DNA of 64,000 nucleotides from Lichenicola cladoniae (GTDB taxonomy: Bacteria; Pseudomonadota; Alphaproteobacteria; Acetobacterales; Acetobacteraceae). The first letter of the stretch is position 1. Every line of letters begins with the position of its first letter. Where the stretch lies: contig NZ_CP053708.1 in the NCBI RefSeq assembly GCF_013201075.1, positions 1,987,501 through 2,051,500 of the forward strand. The letters are read 5' to 3'. Of the stretch, positions 27,492-37,592 are shown one piece after another. Both the position numbers and the translations under genes were made by a program. A model generated the notes under the pieces. That model ran no database searches. It was not told where the DNA came from and saw only the letters and a program-made list of their open reading frames with translations.

Positions 27492-28279
27492 TGAGTGGCA
27501 TCGAGATCGAGCCCGCCGGATCCGTGCAGACCTTGCGCGCCGAGAACATCGTGAAGCGCTTCGGCGCGGTGACCGCCCTGCGCGGCGTCTCGCTGCATCT
27601 GCAACAAGGCGAAATACTGGGCATTCTCGGCGACAATGGCGCCGGGAAATCGACCCTGATGAAGATCCTCACCGGATACCAGTCCCAGACCGAGGGAGCC
27701 TTGTTCGTGCACGGGCAGGAGGTGGCGCTCCGCTCGGTGGACCATGCCCGCTCGCTCGGCATCGAGTGCGTCTACCAGGATCTGGCTCTCGCCAACGGAC
27801 TATCGATCTACCACAACATGTTCCTGAACCGGGAGATCGTCTATCCCGGGCCGATCAAGTTGCTCAACAACCGTGCAATGCGGCGGCGCACCGCCGAGCT
27901 GCTCGATGAAATCGGGGTCAACGTACCATCGGTCGACCTGGCCGTGGAGCGTCTGTCGGGCGGCCAGCGCCAGGCGATCGCCGTCGCGCGCGCGGTCAAC
28001 TCCAACGCGCGGATCCTGCTGCTCGACGAGCCGCTGGCGGCCATGGGCGCGCGCGAGGCCGGCCTCATCATCGACCTGATCCTGCGGCTGAAATCCAAGG
28101 GCAACCTGTCGATCGTCATGATCATGCACAATTACGCGCAGACGCTCGAGATCGCCGACCGCATCATGCTGATGCAGCGGGGCACGATCACCTACGAGAA
28201 CGACGCAGCCTCGACCTCGGTCATCGAATTGATGGACATCGTGCGTCGCGAATACCGTTCCGCCCGGGCCGAACCCTGA
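27491..28279 (+). CDS. Sugar ABC transporter ATP-binding protein, single domain
   Basis: 262 residues. Walker A is 'GDNGAGKST', the signature is 'LSGGQRQAIAVARA', Walker B is 'ILLLDEP' and the switch His is in 'MIMHNYAQ'. It has one ATPase domain, like FrcA/XylG halves, rather than the duplicated form of RbsA. It energises import by the permease whose stop overlaps its ATG. The D-loop region reads 'LAAMGARE', within family variation. Sugar specificity is not decided by the sequence. Confidence 0.93.
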   Translation: MSGIEIEPAGSVQTLRAENIVKRFGAVTALRGVSLHLQQGEILGILGDNGAGKSTLMKILTGYQSQTEGALFVHGQEVALRSVDHARSLGIECVYQDLALANGLSIYHNMFLNREIVYPGPIKLLNNRAMRRRTAELLDEIGVNVPSVDLAVERLSGGQRQAIAVARAVNSNARILLLDEPLAAMGAREAGLIIDLILRLKSKGNLSIVMIMHNYAQTLEIADRIMLMQRGTITYENDAASTSVIELMDIVRREYRSARAEP

Positions 28280-28394
28280 GGCCGGCCGCTCCCGACACGC
28301 AGGGGCGCGGGGTCTCGATCATCCGGTAGTCCAGGCGCCGGCACGGCTGCTGCCCGCCGACGCCCGCCCGCCCTACCCATCGCCCGGCCGCCTG

Positions 28395-29681
28395 TCAGGC
28401 GTGCGCGGCTCTCGTTGCCAGGATGCTGCGTGCGCCGATCAGCCCGTAGAACAGGATGTATCCATAGATCGGCGCCATCACGCACCAGAACACGATCTGG
28501 AAATCGAAATGCTGTTTCAGATGCACGAAGATCTGCGGAATCACCGCGCCGCCGCAAATCCCCATGATCAGCAGTGCCGACCCGGTTTCCGTCGCCACGC
28601 CCAGCCCGCGGATCGCCAGCGGAAAGATCGCCGGCCACATCATCGCATTGGCAAACCCCAGTGCTGCGACGCACAGCACCGAGACATACCCGTGGGTCAA
28701 TGCGGCACACGTCGTCAGCACGATCCCCAACGCCGCAGACCCGGCCAGGTATCGTTCTTGGCTCACGAAACGCGGCGTCAGCAGGAACCCGACCACATAA
28801 CCGACCACCATCGCCGCCAGCGTGAACGAGGTAAAGAACTTGGTCTGGTCGAGCGGCAGGTGGAACCCGCGCCCGTAGGTGCCGATCGCGTCGCCGGCCA
28901 TGACTTCGGCGCCGACATACAGGAACAGGCACAGGATCCCGAACCATAAATTCGGCGCCGTCGGCCAGCGCGTGGCCGAACCGGCGTTGCCGCCTGCATT
29001 GCTCTTCCCGGGGTCGATATCCGGCAGCGACGACAGCGCGATCCCCGCCGCCGCCAGCACCAGCAGCGCCGACATGCCGAGATAGGGCAGGAACACCGAG
29101 TGTGCGAACCCGGCCAGCACCGCGTCCCGCGCCTCCGGGCTGGCGGCATTCGCCACCCGGTCGGCGATCCCGCCCATGTCGCGGAGCACCAGTGCGCCCA
29201 GCACGATCGGCGCCAGCAGCCCGGCGAACTTGTTGCAGATCCCCATCAGCGCGATCCGCCGTGCAGCACCCTCGATCGGCCCGATCATACTGATATAGGG
29301 ATTGATCGCGGTCTGCAGCAGCGACAGTCCGGCGCCCAGGACGAACAGCCCGAACAGCGCGCCGGCATAGATGCGCAGCGAGACGAACTGCCCGAACAGA
29401 TATGTCCCCACCGCCATCACCAGCAGCGCCAGCACCAGCCCCTTCTTCATCCCGATCCGCCGCAGGATCGCCGACGCCGGCAGCGCCAGCACCAGGTAGG
29501 AGATGTAGAACACCATCGGCACCAGGAACGCATTCACCTCGTTCAGGGTGAACGCCAGCTGCACGAACGAAATCAGCGGCCCGTTCAGCCACGTCACGAA
29601 CCCGATGATAAAGAACAACAGCCCGATCGTTGCGATCGGCCTCCACTGCTCGCCCGTCGGCTTCACTGCATCCACAGCCAT
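28395..29681 (-). CDS. MFS sugar:H+ symporter, FucP/NagP-like
   Basis: 428 residues, twelve probable TM helices. 'FFIIGFVTWLNGPLI' and 'LGAGLSLLQTAINPYI' are the FucP-family signatures (fucose, glucose/galactose or N-acetylglucosamine uptake). The MFS loop is 'ILRRIGMKKG'. It is divergent from nagB, with both promoters in the 452-base gap, so N-acetylglucosamine or glucosamine is a plausible substrate. RBS 'ggggaag' precedes the ATG at 29681. Confidence 0.88.
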   Translation of the reverse strand: MAVDAVKPTGEQWRPIATIGLLFFIIGFVTWLNGPLISFVQLAFTLNEVNAFLVPMVFYISYLVLALPASAILRRIGMKKGLVLALLVMAVGTYLFGQFVSLRIYAGALFGLFVLGAGLSLLQTAINPYISMIGPIEGAARRIALMGICNKFAGLLAPIVLGALVLRDMGGIADRVANAASPEARDAVLAGFAHSVFLPYLGMSALLVLAAAGIALSSLPDIDPGKSNAGGNAGSATRWPTAPNLWFGILCLFLYVGAEVMAGDAIGTYGRGFHLPLDQTKFFTSFTLAAMVVGYVVGFLLTPRFVSQERYLAGSAALGIVLTTCAALTHGYVSVLCVAALGFANAMMWPAIFPLAIRGLGVATETGSALLIMGICGGAVIPQIFVHLKQHFDFQIVFWCVMAPIYGYILFYGLIGARSILATRAAHA

Positions 29682-30133
29682 CGTCTTCCCCTACGAATTA
29701 TTATTTTATCGTTGCCGCCGCCATACGATGCACCCGTTTCGCCGCCGCGACGAGCGCACCGTCCGGCGTTACCACCGGCGTTGGTCGGTCGACACCCGCG
29801 CGCTCGTCCAAGGATCTGGTCAAGTCGCCTCAGCCGCTATCGGCAACGACCGGCGTGGTATCGCCGCGTCCTGACGCCTTCCATGGCAACGCGATCATGA
29901 TCCTCTCCGGTGATGGGCCGGTCCCGGTCAGCCCATCGCTGGACCCCGCGTGTGCCGTCCTCGTAGGATCGTTGCTTCCCGCGTCGGATAGAGCCAAACC
30001 ACATCATGCAATCCGCCCATCCGACCCGCATACGGCAATCAGTTCGACCCGCCCCGTCCGGCCCGTCGCGGCCGTGTGGCTGGAGAGCATCCTTGCATCA
30101 GCGGATCTTCCTTCCCAGCAGGCCCGTCCACCG
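29682..30133. promoter_or_regulatory. Divergent promoter region between symporter and nagB, with A+T-rich core
   Basis: 452 bases without a supported gene. The segment 29695-29711 (GAATTATTATTTTATCG) is very A+T-rich, lies 14 bases from the symporter start, and shares TTATTTTATC with the site upstream of the ABC operon. The remaining stretch toward nagB carries open frames on both strands, but they are out of family and lack homology. It probably contains the nagB promoter. Confidence 0.4.
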
Positions 30134-30925
30134 ATGAAGATCGTCGTCCGCCCCGATGCCGCCGCGATCGCCGAGCTCGTCGCGCGCTTGATCGCCGACC
30201 AGCTTCGCGCCCGGCCGCGCACCACCCTCGGCCTCGCCACCGGCCGTACGATGGAGCGCATCTATATCCGGCTCGCCGCCCTGCATCGGTTGGAACGGCT
30301 CGACTTCAGCCAGGTCGCCAGTTTCAATCTCGATGAATATATCGGTCTCCCGGCCAGCGACCCGCGCTCCTACCGCAAATACATGGACCGGTTCCTGTTC
30401 GACCATGTCGACATCCTTCCCGAACGCACCCACGTGCCCGACGGCATGGCCCCCGACCACGCGGCCGAGGGCCTGCGCTACGAAAGCGCAATCCACGATG
30501 CCGGCGGTATCGACCTGCAACTGCTCGGCATCGGCGAGACCGGCCATATCGGTTTCAACGAACCCCTGTCGGCATTCGCCTCGCGCACCCGCGCCGTCAC
30601 CCTGGCGCCGCACACCCGCACGCAGAACGCCGCGATGTTCGGCAACGACGACAACGCCGTCCCTCCACGCGCGATGACCATGGGCATCGCCACCATCCTG
30701 GACGCACGACAGATCCTGCTGGTCGCAACCGGCATCCGCAAGGCGCGGATGCTGGCCCTCACCGTGGAGGGCCCGATGACGGCGATGATCAGCGGCACCG
30801 CCCTGCAATCGCACCCGAATTGCCTGGTCCTCGCCGACGAGCCCGCTGCATCCCAACTCACCGAGCGCGCCTACTACGATCACGTGGCCCGATACGACCC
30901 CGAGATCCTGGCGTTGCCCGGCTAG
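30134..30925 (+). CDS. nagB: Glucosamine-6-phosphate deaminase
   Basis: 263 residues. 'TTLGLATGRTMERIY' is the phosphate loop, 'FNLDEYIGL' carries the catalytic Asp, and 'LGIGETGHIGFNEP' is the NagB signature with the active-site Glu/His region. It converts glucosamine-6-phosphate to fructose-6-phosphate and ammonia. The ATG at 30134 (MKIVVRP) begins at the family start; the long upstream in-frame extension is not homologous. No nagA or nagK is visible nearby. Divergent from a NagP-like symporter. Confidence 0.92.
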   Translation: MKIVVRPDAAAIAELVARLIADQLRARPRTTLGLATGRTMERIYIRLAALHRLERLDFSQVASFNLDEYIGLPASDPRSYRKYMDRFLFDHVDILPERTHVPDGMAPDHAAEGLRYESAIHDAGGIDLQLLGIGETGHIGFNEPLSAFASRTRAVTLAPHTRTQNAAMFGNDDNAVPPRAMTMGIATILDARQILLVATGIRKARMLALTVEGPMTAMISGTALQSHPNCLVLADEPAASQLTERAYYDHVARYDPEILALPG

Positions 30926-30969
30926 GGGGTCCAACTGGCTCGTAACGTCGCAAACTGCATAGGGCTTGC

Positions 30970-31358
30970 GCTGTGAGGCATCCGTCCGAGGTTCGGCCTG
31001 ATCTTTTGCCTTTATAGCAGCTTCGGGACCCGCGGCGGCCCGGGCCACGACCTGTCCAAGACGCAGCGCCAGAAGTACCAAGGCCAGATTGCCGAGGCCA
31101 AGACGGACCCAATGCATTGGCATAGCGCCGGTGATCCCGGCGATAAGGCCCGCATGGGCGAAGTTGCCGACGTAAACTGTTGCTCATGGTCTCGACGATG
31201 GTCTGCATGCCCGGACAGAACCGCCCGACGAGCAGTCCCATCGGCAGCAAGGCGACCAGGACCACGCCCACGGCTGCCGCAAGCAGTAGCGGCGGACCGC
31301 GCACGCACGCGGCGTTATACGAATGGTCGGGCGCGATCGAGCGGGCTGGCTGTGTCAC
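30970..31358 (-). pseudogene. Degenerate membrane-protein remnant
   Basis: On the minus strand, one frame starts at 31358 with 'PPLLLAAAVGVVLVALLPMGLL', a clear hydrophobic helix. After about 60 codons another frame continues with 'NLALVLLALRLGQVVARAAAG'. The two hydrophobic halves together look like a small integral-membrane protein broken by a frameshift. No family assigned. It follows the decayed GT2 gene on the same strand and probably belonged to the same polysaccharide locus. The rest of 30926-31473 holds nothing recognisable. Confidence 0.35.
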
Positions 31359-31473
31359 CTCGCCTGCTATCGGGGTGCGGGAGCGGGTTGGTCGAACGTC
31401 ACGCCGGAATGAGACGATCGGCGGATCGGTCCTCGAACAGCCGGGACCGACGAAACCGCATTCGGTTCAGCCA

Positions 31474-31970
31474 TCAGCTCGTCGCGGTCGCCAGAACGCC
31501 TAGCCCATAGATCGTGCTGCGCCGGAAAGTGATGGAAAACGCTTCGGCAAATCATTTCGTGGGACACGAGATCTCACCGACCGAGAAACCGGAATGCACC
31601 GCCTGAACGAGCATCTCGTTGTCGAAGACGAGATCGCCCGAGCAGGCCGGTAACGCCGCGCGCTCCAGCACCTTCCGGCTCCAGGCTCGGTAGCCGATGT
31701 GGTATTCGCTCGGTTTTTGCGAGATCAGGACATTCTCGACTGCAGTAAGCAGGTAGTTGAACAGTCGTAATGACCGGACACGATCATCGAGGCCATCGCG
31801 GTCACCAGACGTGGAGTATACATGTCGCGACTTGCGTCGTCGGCACGGATGATATCATCGACGATACCACGCGGGGTCTCGGCCACCGTGCGTGCTGATG
31901 CCTGTCCCGCGTCATAAGCCGGTAGAACGACCGTTACCCGTTGACCCTCGAGCATGCCGACGTGCGACAT
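31474..31970 (-). pseudogene. Glycosyltransferase family 2 (dolichol-phosphate-mannose-synthase-like), decayed
   Basis: Minus-strand fragments in family order: 'VTVVLPAYDAGQASARTV' and 'IVDDII' with a DDAS motif, then a gap of about 45 residues, 'YTPRLVTAMASMI' with SGHYD, a further internal deletion and frame change near 31755, then 'LTAVENVLISQKPSEYHIGY', 'DLVFDNEMLVQA' and 'GEISCPTK'. There an in-frame TGA (31552-31554) sits where the family has Tyr, followed by 'FAEAFSITFRRS'. It would have transferred a sugar to a polyprenyl phosphate. Non-functional. Confidence 0.85.
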
Positions 31971-32052
31971 CCGAAAATAACGCCATCTCCGGTCTGGAAC
32001 CGGCCTGGTGACGTGGTTCGTAGGCGACCAGGGCCGCGTGTGATAGAGACTG

Positions 32053-33744
32053 ATGCATCCCGCTACCAGGACTTTTATCGATATGGCAGTTCACTCCTGG
32101 CGCGGCGTTTGGATCTCGACGGTCCTGTTCGAAAGAATCCGTCCGGTCTATCGCATCATGATCGTCATCGTTTCTGTCTTGATGATTGGCCTGCTCAGGT
32201 TTTCGGTGGCATCCCAGGTAGAGCGCAACTCTGACGATGCCAACAATTTCCTTGCCGGCCTGGATATGGCCCATGGCAACCTGAACCTGCACGGATGGGT
32301 CTTGGCCCCCGACAACTATGTACCCACGGATGTGCTCGGGGCCGCAGTCCTGAGCCTGATCTTCGGGCCGCGTCCTGTGCTGATGCAAGTGGCTGAAGCC
32401 CTGATATGGGCAGGAATTATCATGGTCGCCATGACCCTGGCGATGCGCGGCTTGCGCGCGCGTCCGGCATTAATCGCCGCCATGGTACCGCTGACGTTGC
32501 TGGCTCTCACCGTGCAGCGGGACAATACCGCGATGGTGTTCCTCACCAATGTCGCCTCGCATGGATTTACGATCCTGTTGGCGCTATGCGGTTTCTGGCT
32601 CGTTGTATCGATTGTGGAAGAAACGATAAAGCCTGTTTGGCCACGTCTGTTGATCCTTGGCATCGTCATTGCCACCGGAAGTTTCGCCGACCCGATATTT
32701 CTCGTGATCGGTTGCGGGCCTGTCATCGTCAGCTGTTTTCTCAGGCTTCAGAGGCATGGGAGCAACCGGCCACTCCTCTTGATAGGCGGCGTTACGTTTG
32801 CAGCTATGATCTTGGAAGGCCAGCTCCTGCAAACCATCTAGCTGCAAGGCGGCTTCAGCCTCGTCCAGCTGGACATCAAGTTTTCCACCTTCGATGAGAT
32901 ACCGGGACATATCTTGTTTGCAGCGCAGAGCTTTATGCGACTGATGGGCGCGGACTTTTCCGGTCAGGCGCTGGAGGGAACGCTGTCCACTGGACCCTAC
33001 ATCTTCATGCTTCGGTTCCCCTTTCTACTGGTTCTTCTCTTCGTCGTTCTGGAAGTCGCCATGCAGATGATCCGCCAGCTACGGGTCTGGCCTAACCGGG
33101 CGACCGAAAGTCGGCTGTTGACATGTCTCGATCAGGTGTTATGGACTGGCTTGATCCTCTGCACGACAAGTTCGATCGTGACGGCCGTGATCGCGGATCC
33201 GGGTTGTGTCCGCTTCTTTCTGCCGGCCACTGTGTTCGGTACGATCCTGATGGCACGACGCTATGCCCGCGTTCCGGTATTTGCGCTCTATGTGACAATA
33301 GCCTTCATTGGTTCCACCGCATCGGAGGCGACCTCGATTGCCCACGCGCCCTTGCGGCCGACGATCGGTTCAACTGCGGCCTGGCGTCTGGTCGAGTCAC
33401 TTGAAGCGCACGATCTGAAGCACGGCTATGGTGGCTATTGGGAAAGTTCGATCACCACCGTGCTCTCGCATGGAAATATCAAGACGTTGGCCCTGATCGA
33501 TGATGGATTGCATCATCTCTATCCGTTCAGGTGGTTCACCAACCTCGACCTGTACAGGGAGGCGAGCGAGAATTGGACCGGAAGAACATTCTTCCTGGCG
33601 AAGGATCAACCGTCGGCTCTGACGATGTCGCAGGCGACGATTCTCGCCACATTCGGTAAGCCAGCCGAGACCTGGCGCATCGATGATCAGGTTATCGACG
33701 TGTATAACTTCAAGCCCCATGCACTCGCTGGGCTGGCACCTTAG
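32053..33744 (+). pseudogene. Large polytopic membrane protein interrupted by an in-frame TAG
   Basis: One reading frame spans 32053-33744 and is broken only by TAG at 32839-32841. The first part (262 codons) has several hydrophobic helices ('IMIVIVSVLMIGLL' onwards) and the periplasmic-looking 'ERNSDDANNFLAGLDMAHGN'; the second part (about 300 codons) adds more helices and a soluble C-terminus. The architecture resembles GT-C or EPS-associated membrane proteins, but no family is recognised. Either a recent nonsense mutation or an assembly error. The neighbouring GT2 gene is also broken. The ATG at 32086 is an alternative start. Confidence 0.65.
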
Positions 33745-34096
33745 AGCGGGTTGGTGGCAGCTCGAACTGCAGCACGGGGTTCAGCGCGTACGCTGCGGGC
33801 GTGATCGCAGGATCTGCATGACCGGGTAATCGACACCGGCGCAAGCGGCTGCAAGCCGGCAAACCGCGGCCGGGCTGCTCGGGGTGGAGCCGCCCATTAC
33901 CCTAAGCCCCGATACCCGCATGATCCATCACTGTTATCCCACCCGGAGACCAACCCCGGCTAAACGCTGCAGTCGCCGATATTAACGTCGCACCGGACCT
34001 CGGACCTGAGATCGCACGCACCATAATTAGCCCGGCTTGTATCCAGACGACGCAGGCCGAATACGGTTCAGGAGCCTGCCCGAACCGCCCGTCCGC
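33745..34096. other. Intergenic stretch without a supported gene
   Basis: 352 bases. Several short Ala/Arg-rich frames only; nothing recognisable on either strand. It separates the broken membrane protein from the HxlR regulator. Confidence 0.4.
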
Positions 34097-34504
34097 TCAG
34101 CCGGCCTCTTTCGCACGATCATAGGCAAGCTGCGCGTCCTCGAGCTCGCCGGCATGCACCAGCGCCCAGCCGCAAAGCTGCTCGAACGGCTGACGCAACG
34201 AACTCCCAAGCGGCGTGATCGCGTATTCGACGCCCACCGGCTGGGTCGGCAACACGGTGCGCGTCACCAGCCCGTTGCGTTCCAGCCGCTTGAGCGCATC
34301 CGCGAGCGCCTTGTGGGTAATCCCACCCAGCCGATGCTTGATCTGGTTGAAGCGGGACGGTTTGGGACATAGCACCGTCAGGATCAGGACCGTCCATTTG
34401 TCGGCGATCTTGTCCAGCACCGGGCGAGCGCGAGCCAGGTCGGCCAGCGCCTGTCCGACCGCACCGCCGCGACAGGTATCCTCGATGATATCTACGCTAT
34501 GCAT
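34097..34504 (-). CDS. HxlR family winged-helix regulator
   Basis: 135 residues. 'ARPVLDKIADKWTVLILTVL' and 'FNQIKHRLGGITHKALADALKRLER' are the HxlR winged-helix core, and 'VEYAITPLGSSL' is the wing. It lacks the Cys residues used by redox-sensing members except one near the N-terminus ('EDTCRGG'), so a thiol role is possible. It is divergent from the SDR at 34567 with a 62-base gap, hence the probable target. Confidence 0.9.
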   Translation of the reverse strand: MHSVDIIEDTCRGGAVGQALADLARARPVLDKIADKWTVLILTVLCPKPSRFNQIKHRLGGITHKALADALKRLERNGLVTRTVLPTQPVGVEYAITPLGSSLRQPFEQLCGWALVHAGELEDAQLAYDRAKEAG

Positions 34505-34516
34505 GGTGCGTTATTG

Positions 34517-34536
34517 ATACCAGATCTCCACGGTAT
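34517..34536. promoter_or_regulatory. Candidate HxlR operator
   Basis: ATACC, ten bases, GGTAT: an inverted repeat inside the 62-base gap between the divergent hxlR-like and SDR genes. The spacing fits a dimeric winged-helix protein. Confidence 0.45.
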
Positions 34537-34566
34537 ATCTAGGGCCTCGTACAACGGAGACCCTCG

Positions 34567-35298
34567 ATGGCGAACATGACGAACAAGGTGGCCCTGGTGA
34601 TCGGTGGCGCCAGCGGCATCGGCCTGGCCATCGCCAGCCGGCTGGCAAGCGAAGGGGCACTCGTGTCCCTGACCGGACGTCGCCAGGCCGACCTCGATGT
34701 CGCCGCCGCCACGATCGGGCACGGCGCCAGACCCATCGTCGCCGATGCAGCCGACCCCGCCGACATCGAGCGCGCGATCGCCGCAGTCGTTACCGAGCAC
34801 GGCCGGATCGACGCCCTGGTCCTGAACGCCGCCATCGCGGAACCGGAAGCCCTCCTGTCTAGTACTGCGCAACTCTTCGACCGGCATTTCGTCCTGAACG
34901 TGCGCGGCCCGCTTCTCGCCATGCGAGCCGCTGTCCCGCACATGCGAGCGGGCAGTGCGGTCGTCGTCGTCGGGTCGACCGCGAGCGAGTTGGGCAATCC
35001 GCCCTACGGCACATACGCCGCGACCAAGGCAGCCTTGCGTTCCTATGTACGGACCTGGACCCTGGAGCTGGCGCCGCTCGGCATCCGCGTGAACGTCCTC
35101 AGCCCCGGTCCGACCGAGACGCCGATGCTGGCGGACGTGTCCGATGACATTCGCGCCATCATACTCGCAAGGGTTCCGCTCGGCCGGCTGGCCCGGCCGG
35201 AGGAGATCGCGGCGGCGGCACTGTTCCTGATAAGCGACGAGTCCAGCTACATGGCCGGTTCGGACCTGCAGGTCGACGGAGGCATGGGGCAAGTTTAG
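34567..35298 (+). CDS. SDR family oxidoreductase
   Basis: 243 residues. The cofactor loop is GGASGIG, the middle motif reads 'LNAAIAEPE' in place of NNAG, and the active site has Ser then YAATK. The end '[13 protein letters not shown]' is typical. 'TGRRQADLD' after strand two suggests NADP(H). SDRs next to HxlR regulators are often quinone or aldehyde reductases, but the substrate is not determined. Convergent with cutC, 17 bases away. Confidence 0.9.
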   Translation: MANMTNKVALVIGGASGIGLAIASRLASEGALVSLTGRRQADLDVAAATIGHGARPIVADAADPADIERAIAAVVTEHGRIDALVLNAAIAEPEALLSSTAQLFDRHFVLNVRGPLLAMRAAVPHMRAGSAVVVVGSTASELGNPPYGTYAATKAALRSYVRTWTLELAPLGIRVNVLSPGPTETPMLADVSDDIRAIILARVPLGRLARPEEIAAAALFLISDESSYMAGSDLQVDGGMGQV

Positions 35299-35315
35299 GC
35301 GGGGAGGCGCGCCCG

Positions 35316-36080
35316 TCATTCGCCCACCCTATCTGCTTCCGGAGCATATCCTCCGGGAGCAGGCTGCGGGCAGTCGGCCAGCCGCGCCAGCATCGCCCGC
35401 ACCACCGCGCCATCGGTCGCAACCCCCGGCCCGCCGAAGCCGAACCGTGCCAGCCGTTCATCCGCCGGCACCGCGCTCCGGCACGACGCGTGCACCGCCC
35501 GCACGCCGCATGCCGCCACCAGCCCGTCCACGTTGTCCGGCGTGATCCCGGACCCCGCCATGATCTCGATCCGCCCCGCCGCCGCCCGCACCAGTCGTGC
35601 CAGCACCACCGCGCCATCCACCGCGCGCGGCGCCCCGCCCGACGTCAGCACCCGCTCGAACCCGAGCCCGATCGCCGTCTCCAGCGCCGCCAGCGGATCG
35701 GGCGCCAGGTCGAACGCCCGGTGCAGCGTCCGCCCGAGCCCATTTGCCGCCATCGACAGCCGCGCCAGCATCGCCTCGTCCAGCGTCCCGTCCGCCCGCG
35801 ACGCCCCCAGCACCACCCCGGCCAGCCCGGCCATCCGCACGAACCGGATCTCCGCCAGCATCGCCGCTTCGTCCGCCGGCGAGAACACGAAATCCCCATC
35901 GCGCGGCCGGATCATCGCATAGACCGGCACCGTGGAGCCCCGCGCCGCCTCGACCAGCCCCACCGGCGGCGTCGTCCCGCCGACCGCCAGCGGCCCGCAC
36001 AACTCGATCCGCGCCACACCCGCCGCCACCGCCTGCCGGAGCCCGTCGATCGTATCGACGCACACTTCCAGTCCGATCAT
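35316..36080 (-). CDS. cutC: Copper homeostasis protein CutC family
   Basis: 254 residues forming a TIM barrel. '[18 protein letters not shown]', '[14 protein letters not shown]', 'LHRAFDL', '[13 protein letters not shown]' and '[12 protein letters not shown]' match CutC along its whole length. CutC was named for copper tolerance, but its biochemical reaction is unsettled. Convergent with the SDR gene and divergent from msrA with a 78-base gap. Confidence 0.93.
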   Translation of the reverse strand: MIGLEVCVDTIDGLRQAVAAGVARIELCGPLAVGGTTPPVGLVEAARGSTVPVYAMIRPRDGDFVFSPADEAAMLAEIRFVRMAGLAGVVLGASRADGTLDEAMLARLSMAANGLGRTLHRAFDLAPDPLAALETAIGLGFERVLTSGGAPRAVDGAVVLARLVRAAAGRIEIMAGSGITPDNVDGLVAACGVRAVHASCRSAVPADERLARFGFGGPGVATDGAVVRAMLARLADCPQPAPGGYAPEADRVGE

Positions 36081-36158
36081 CGCCTATGCTCTCCGCTGCC
36101 GACCCCATGGACGATCGCCGCCAATGCCCCATATCTGCACAAGATGGAGGACCTACAC

Positions 36159-36671
36159 ATGACCGAAGAACGTGCCGTTCTGGCAGGTGGCTGTTTCTGG
36201 GGCGTACAGGATCTGGTTCGCCGGCAGCCCGGCGTGATCCGCACCCGAGTCGGCTACGCCGGCGGCGAGGTGCCGAACGCGACCTATCGCAACCATGGCA
36301 ACCACGCTGAATCCATCGAGATCATCTTCGATCCGGCCAAGACCGACTTCCGCACGCTGCTGGAGTTCTTCTTCCAGATCCACGACCCGACCACGCTCAA
36401 CCGCCAGGGCAACGATCGCGGTCCCGGCTACCGGTCGGCGATCTTCTACACCAGCGACGAGCAGCGCCGCGTCGCCGAGGACACCATCGCCGACGTCGAG
36501 GCGTCCGGCCTGTGGCCCGGCAAGGTCGTGACCGAGATCGCCCCCGCCGGCCCGTTCTGGCAGGCCGAGCCCGAGCACCAGGATTATCTCGAGCGCCTGC
36601 CGAACGGCTACACCTGCCACTTCGTCAGGCCGGGCTGGAAGCTGCCGCACCGCGCGACGGCCGCCGCCTAG
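36159..36671 (+). CDS. msrA: Peptide-methionine (S)-S-oxide reductase
   Basis: 170 residues. The catalytic motif is 'GGCFWGVQD' with Cys near residue 12; '[12 protein letters not shown]', 'HAESIEI' and '[20 protein letters not shown]' complete the MsrA signature. It reduces methionine sulfoxide in proteins using thioredoxin. The ATG at 36159 has GGAGG 8 bases upstream; an in-frame ATG at 36144 is less likely. Cytosolic, no fused MsrB. Confidence 0.95.
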   Translation: MTEERAVLAGGCFWGVQDLVRRQPGVIRTRVGYAGGEVPNATYRNHGNHAESIEIIFDPAKTDFRTLLEFFFQIHDPTTLNRQGNDRGPGYRSAIFYTSDEQRRVAEDTIADVEASGLWPGKVVTEIAPAGPFWQAEPEHQDYLERLPNGYTCHFVRPGWKLPHRATAAA

Positions 36672-36716
36672 GCTACCCGCAGGGAACCCACGCGAGACAA
36701 TCGCAGTTTAGCGTGG

Positions 36717-37583
36717 ATGCGCCCTAACGAAGCCCTGCCGATGCTCGCCACCGTCGCCCGGACGTACCGGCTTCTGTGGCGGCACCGGATCCTGCATGCC
36801 AAGGCGATCTGGCCGCCGATCGTTTTCCTGGTCACGGCCGAGTTTCTCTATCACCGGGTGATCGGAACCGCCCACGGCATGATGGACCGGCTGCAGGCGG
36901 TGCTGGCTGCCCCGTGGTACGTCATCGCCGGTGGGGCACTGGCCTGGCTGCTCGGCTTGAAGTTCCTGCTCTCGTTCAGCATCTCGTGGCGCCGCCATCT
37001 GCTGCTGCGCGAGACATTCGACCCGTTCTTCTTCAAGCGCCCATTCTGGAAATATCTCGGGCTTCTTCTGCTCACCTACCTATGGGCAATCCCGGTCCTG
37101 GCGATCTCGTCGCTGCCGGAACTGCTGCTCGTCCTCCGGCCCGCCACCAAGAGCGCCGGCGCATCACACCTGCTGCTGATCCTGCCTGCTGTCGTGAGCC
37201 TGGTCATCCTGTGGGCGATCATCCGCCAGGTTCCGTACTTCACCATCCTCGCTATCGGCAGGCGCCGGCCCGGCTGGCGCGGCAGCATCATCGCGATGCG
37301 CGGTTTCGCACTGCGCTACGCAGCGATCTGGCTCATGGTCATGCTCCCGGTCGCTGCGCTGAATATCCTGCTCGATTTCGGCCTGCATCTCGCGCACGCC
37401 GACCCGCACCAGGTTGCCGTGGCGCTTGGCGAGGCCACGTTCCGCCAGGCGATGCTGTTCCTGCACTTCTCGCTCGGCGCTTCGCTCGGCGCACTGACCT
37501 ATGTCGCGACGCTCCCCGACGAGCCGCATCCTCTTCCAGCCTCGCAACCGATCGCGCCCGACCTGAAGGCGCTCGGCGCCTGA
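36717..37583 (+). CDS. Polytopic membrane protein of unknown function
   Basis: 288 residues (or 280 from the ATG at 36741). About six hydrophobic segments: near 'IWPPIVFLVTAEFLY', 'WYVIAGGALAWLLGLKF', 'LGLLLLTYLWAIPVLAIS', 'LLLILPAVVSLVILWAII', 'YAAIWLMVMLPVAAL' and 'LHFSLGASLGALTYVA'. The layout resembles small bacterial membrane proteins with paired helices, but I cannot name the family. It follows msrA by 45 bases on the same strand. Confidence 0.75.
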   Translation: MRPNEALPMLATVARTYRLLWRHRILHAKAIWPPIVFLVTAEFLYHRVIGTAHGMMDRLQAVLAAPWYVIAGGALAWLLGLKFLLSFSISWRRHLLLRETFDPFFFKRPFWKYLGLLLLTYLWAIPVLAISSLPELLLVLRPATKSAGASHLLLILPAVVSLVILWAIIRQVPYFTILAIGRRRPGWRGSIIAMRGFALRYAAIWLMVMLPVAALNILLDFGLHLAHADPHQVAVALGEATFRQAMLFLHFSLGASLGALTYVATLPDEPHPLPASQPIAPDLKALGA

Positions 37584-37592
37584 GCCTGCAGA

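Noticed and set aside
29630-30133. Long N-terminal extension of NagB
   Set aside because: The in-frame upstream sequence is low-complexity and absent from the family; the ATG at 30134 matches the family start.
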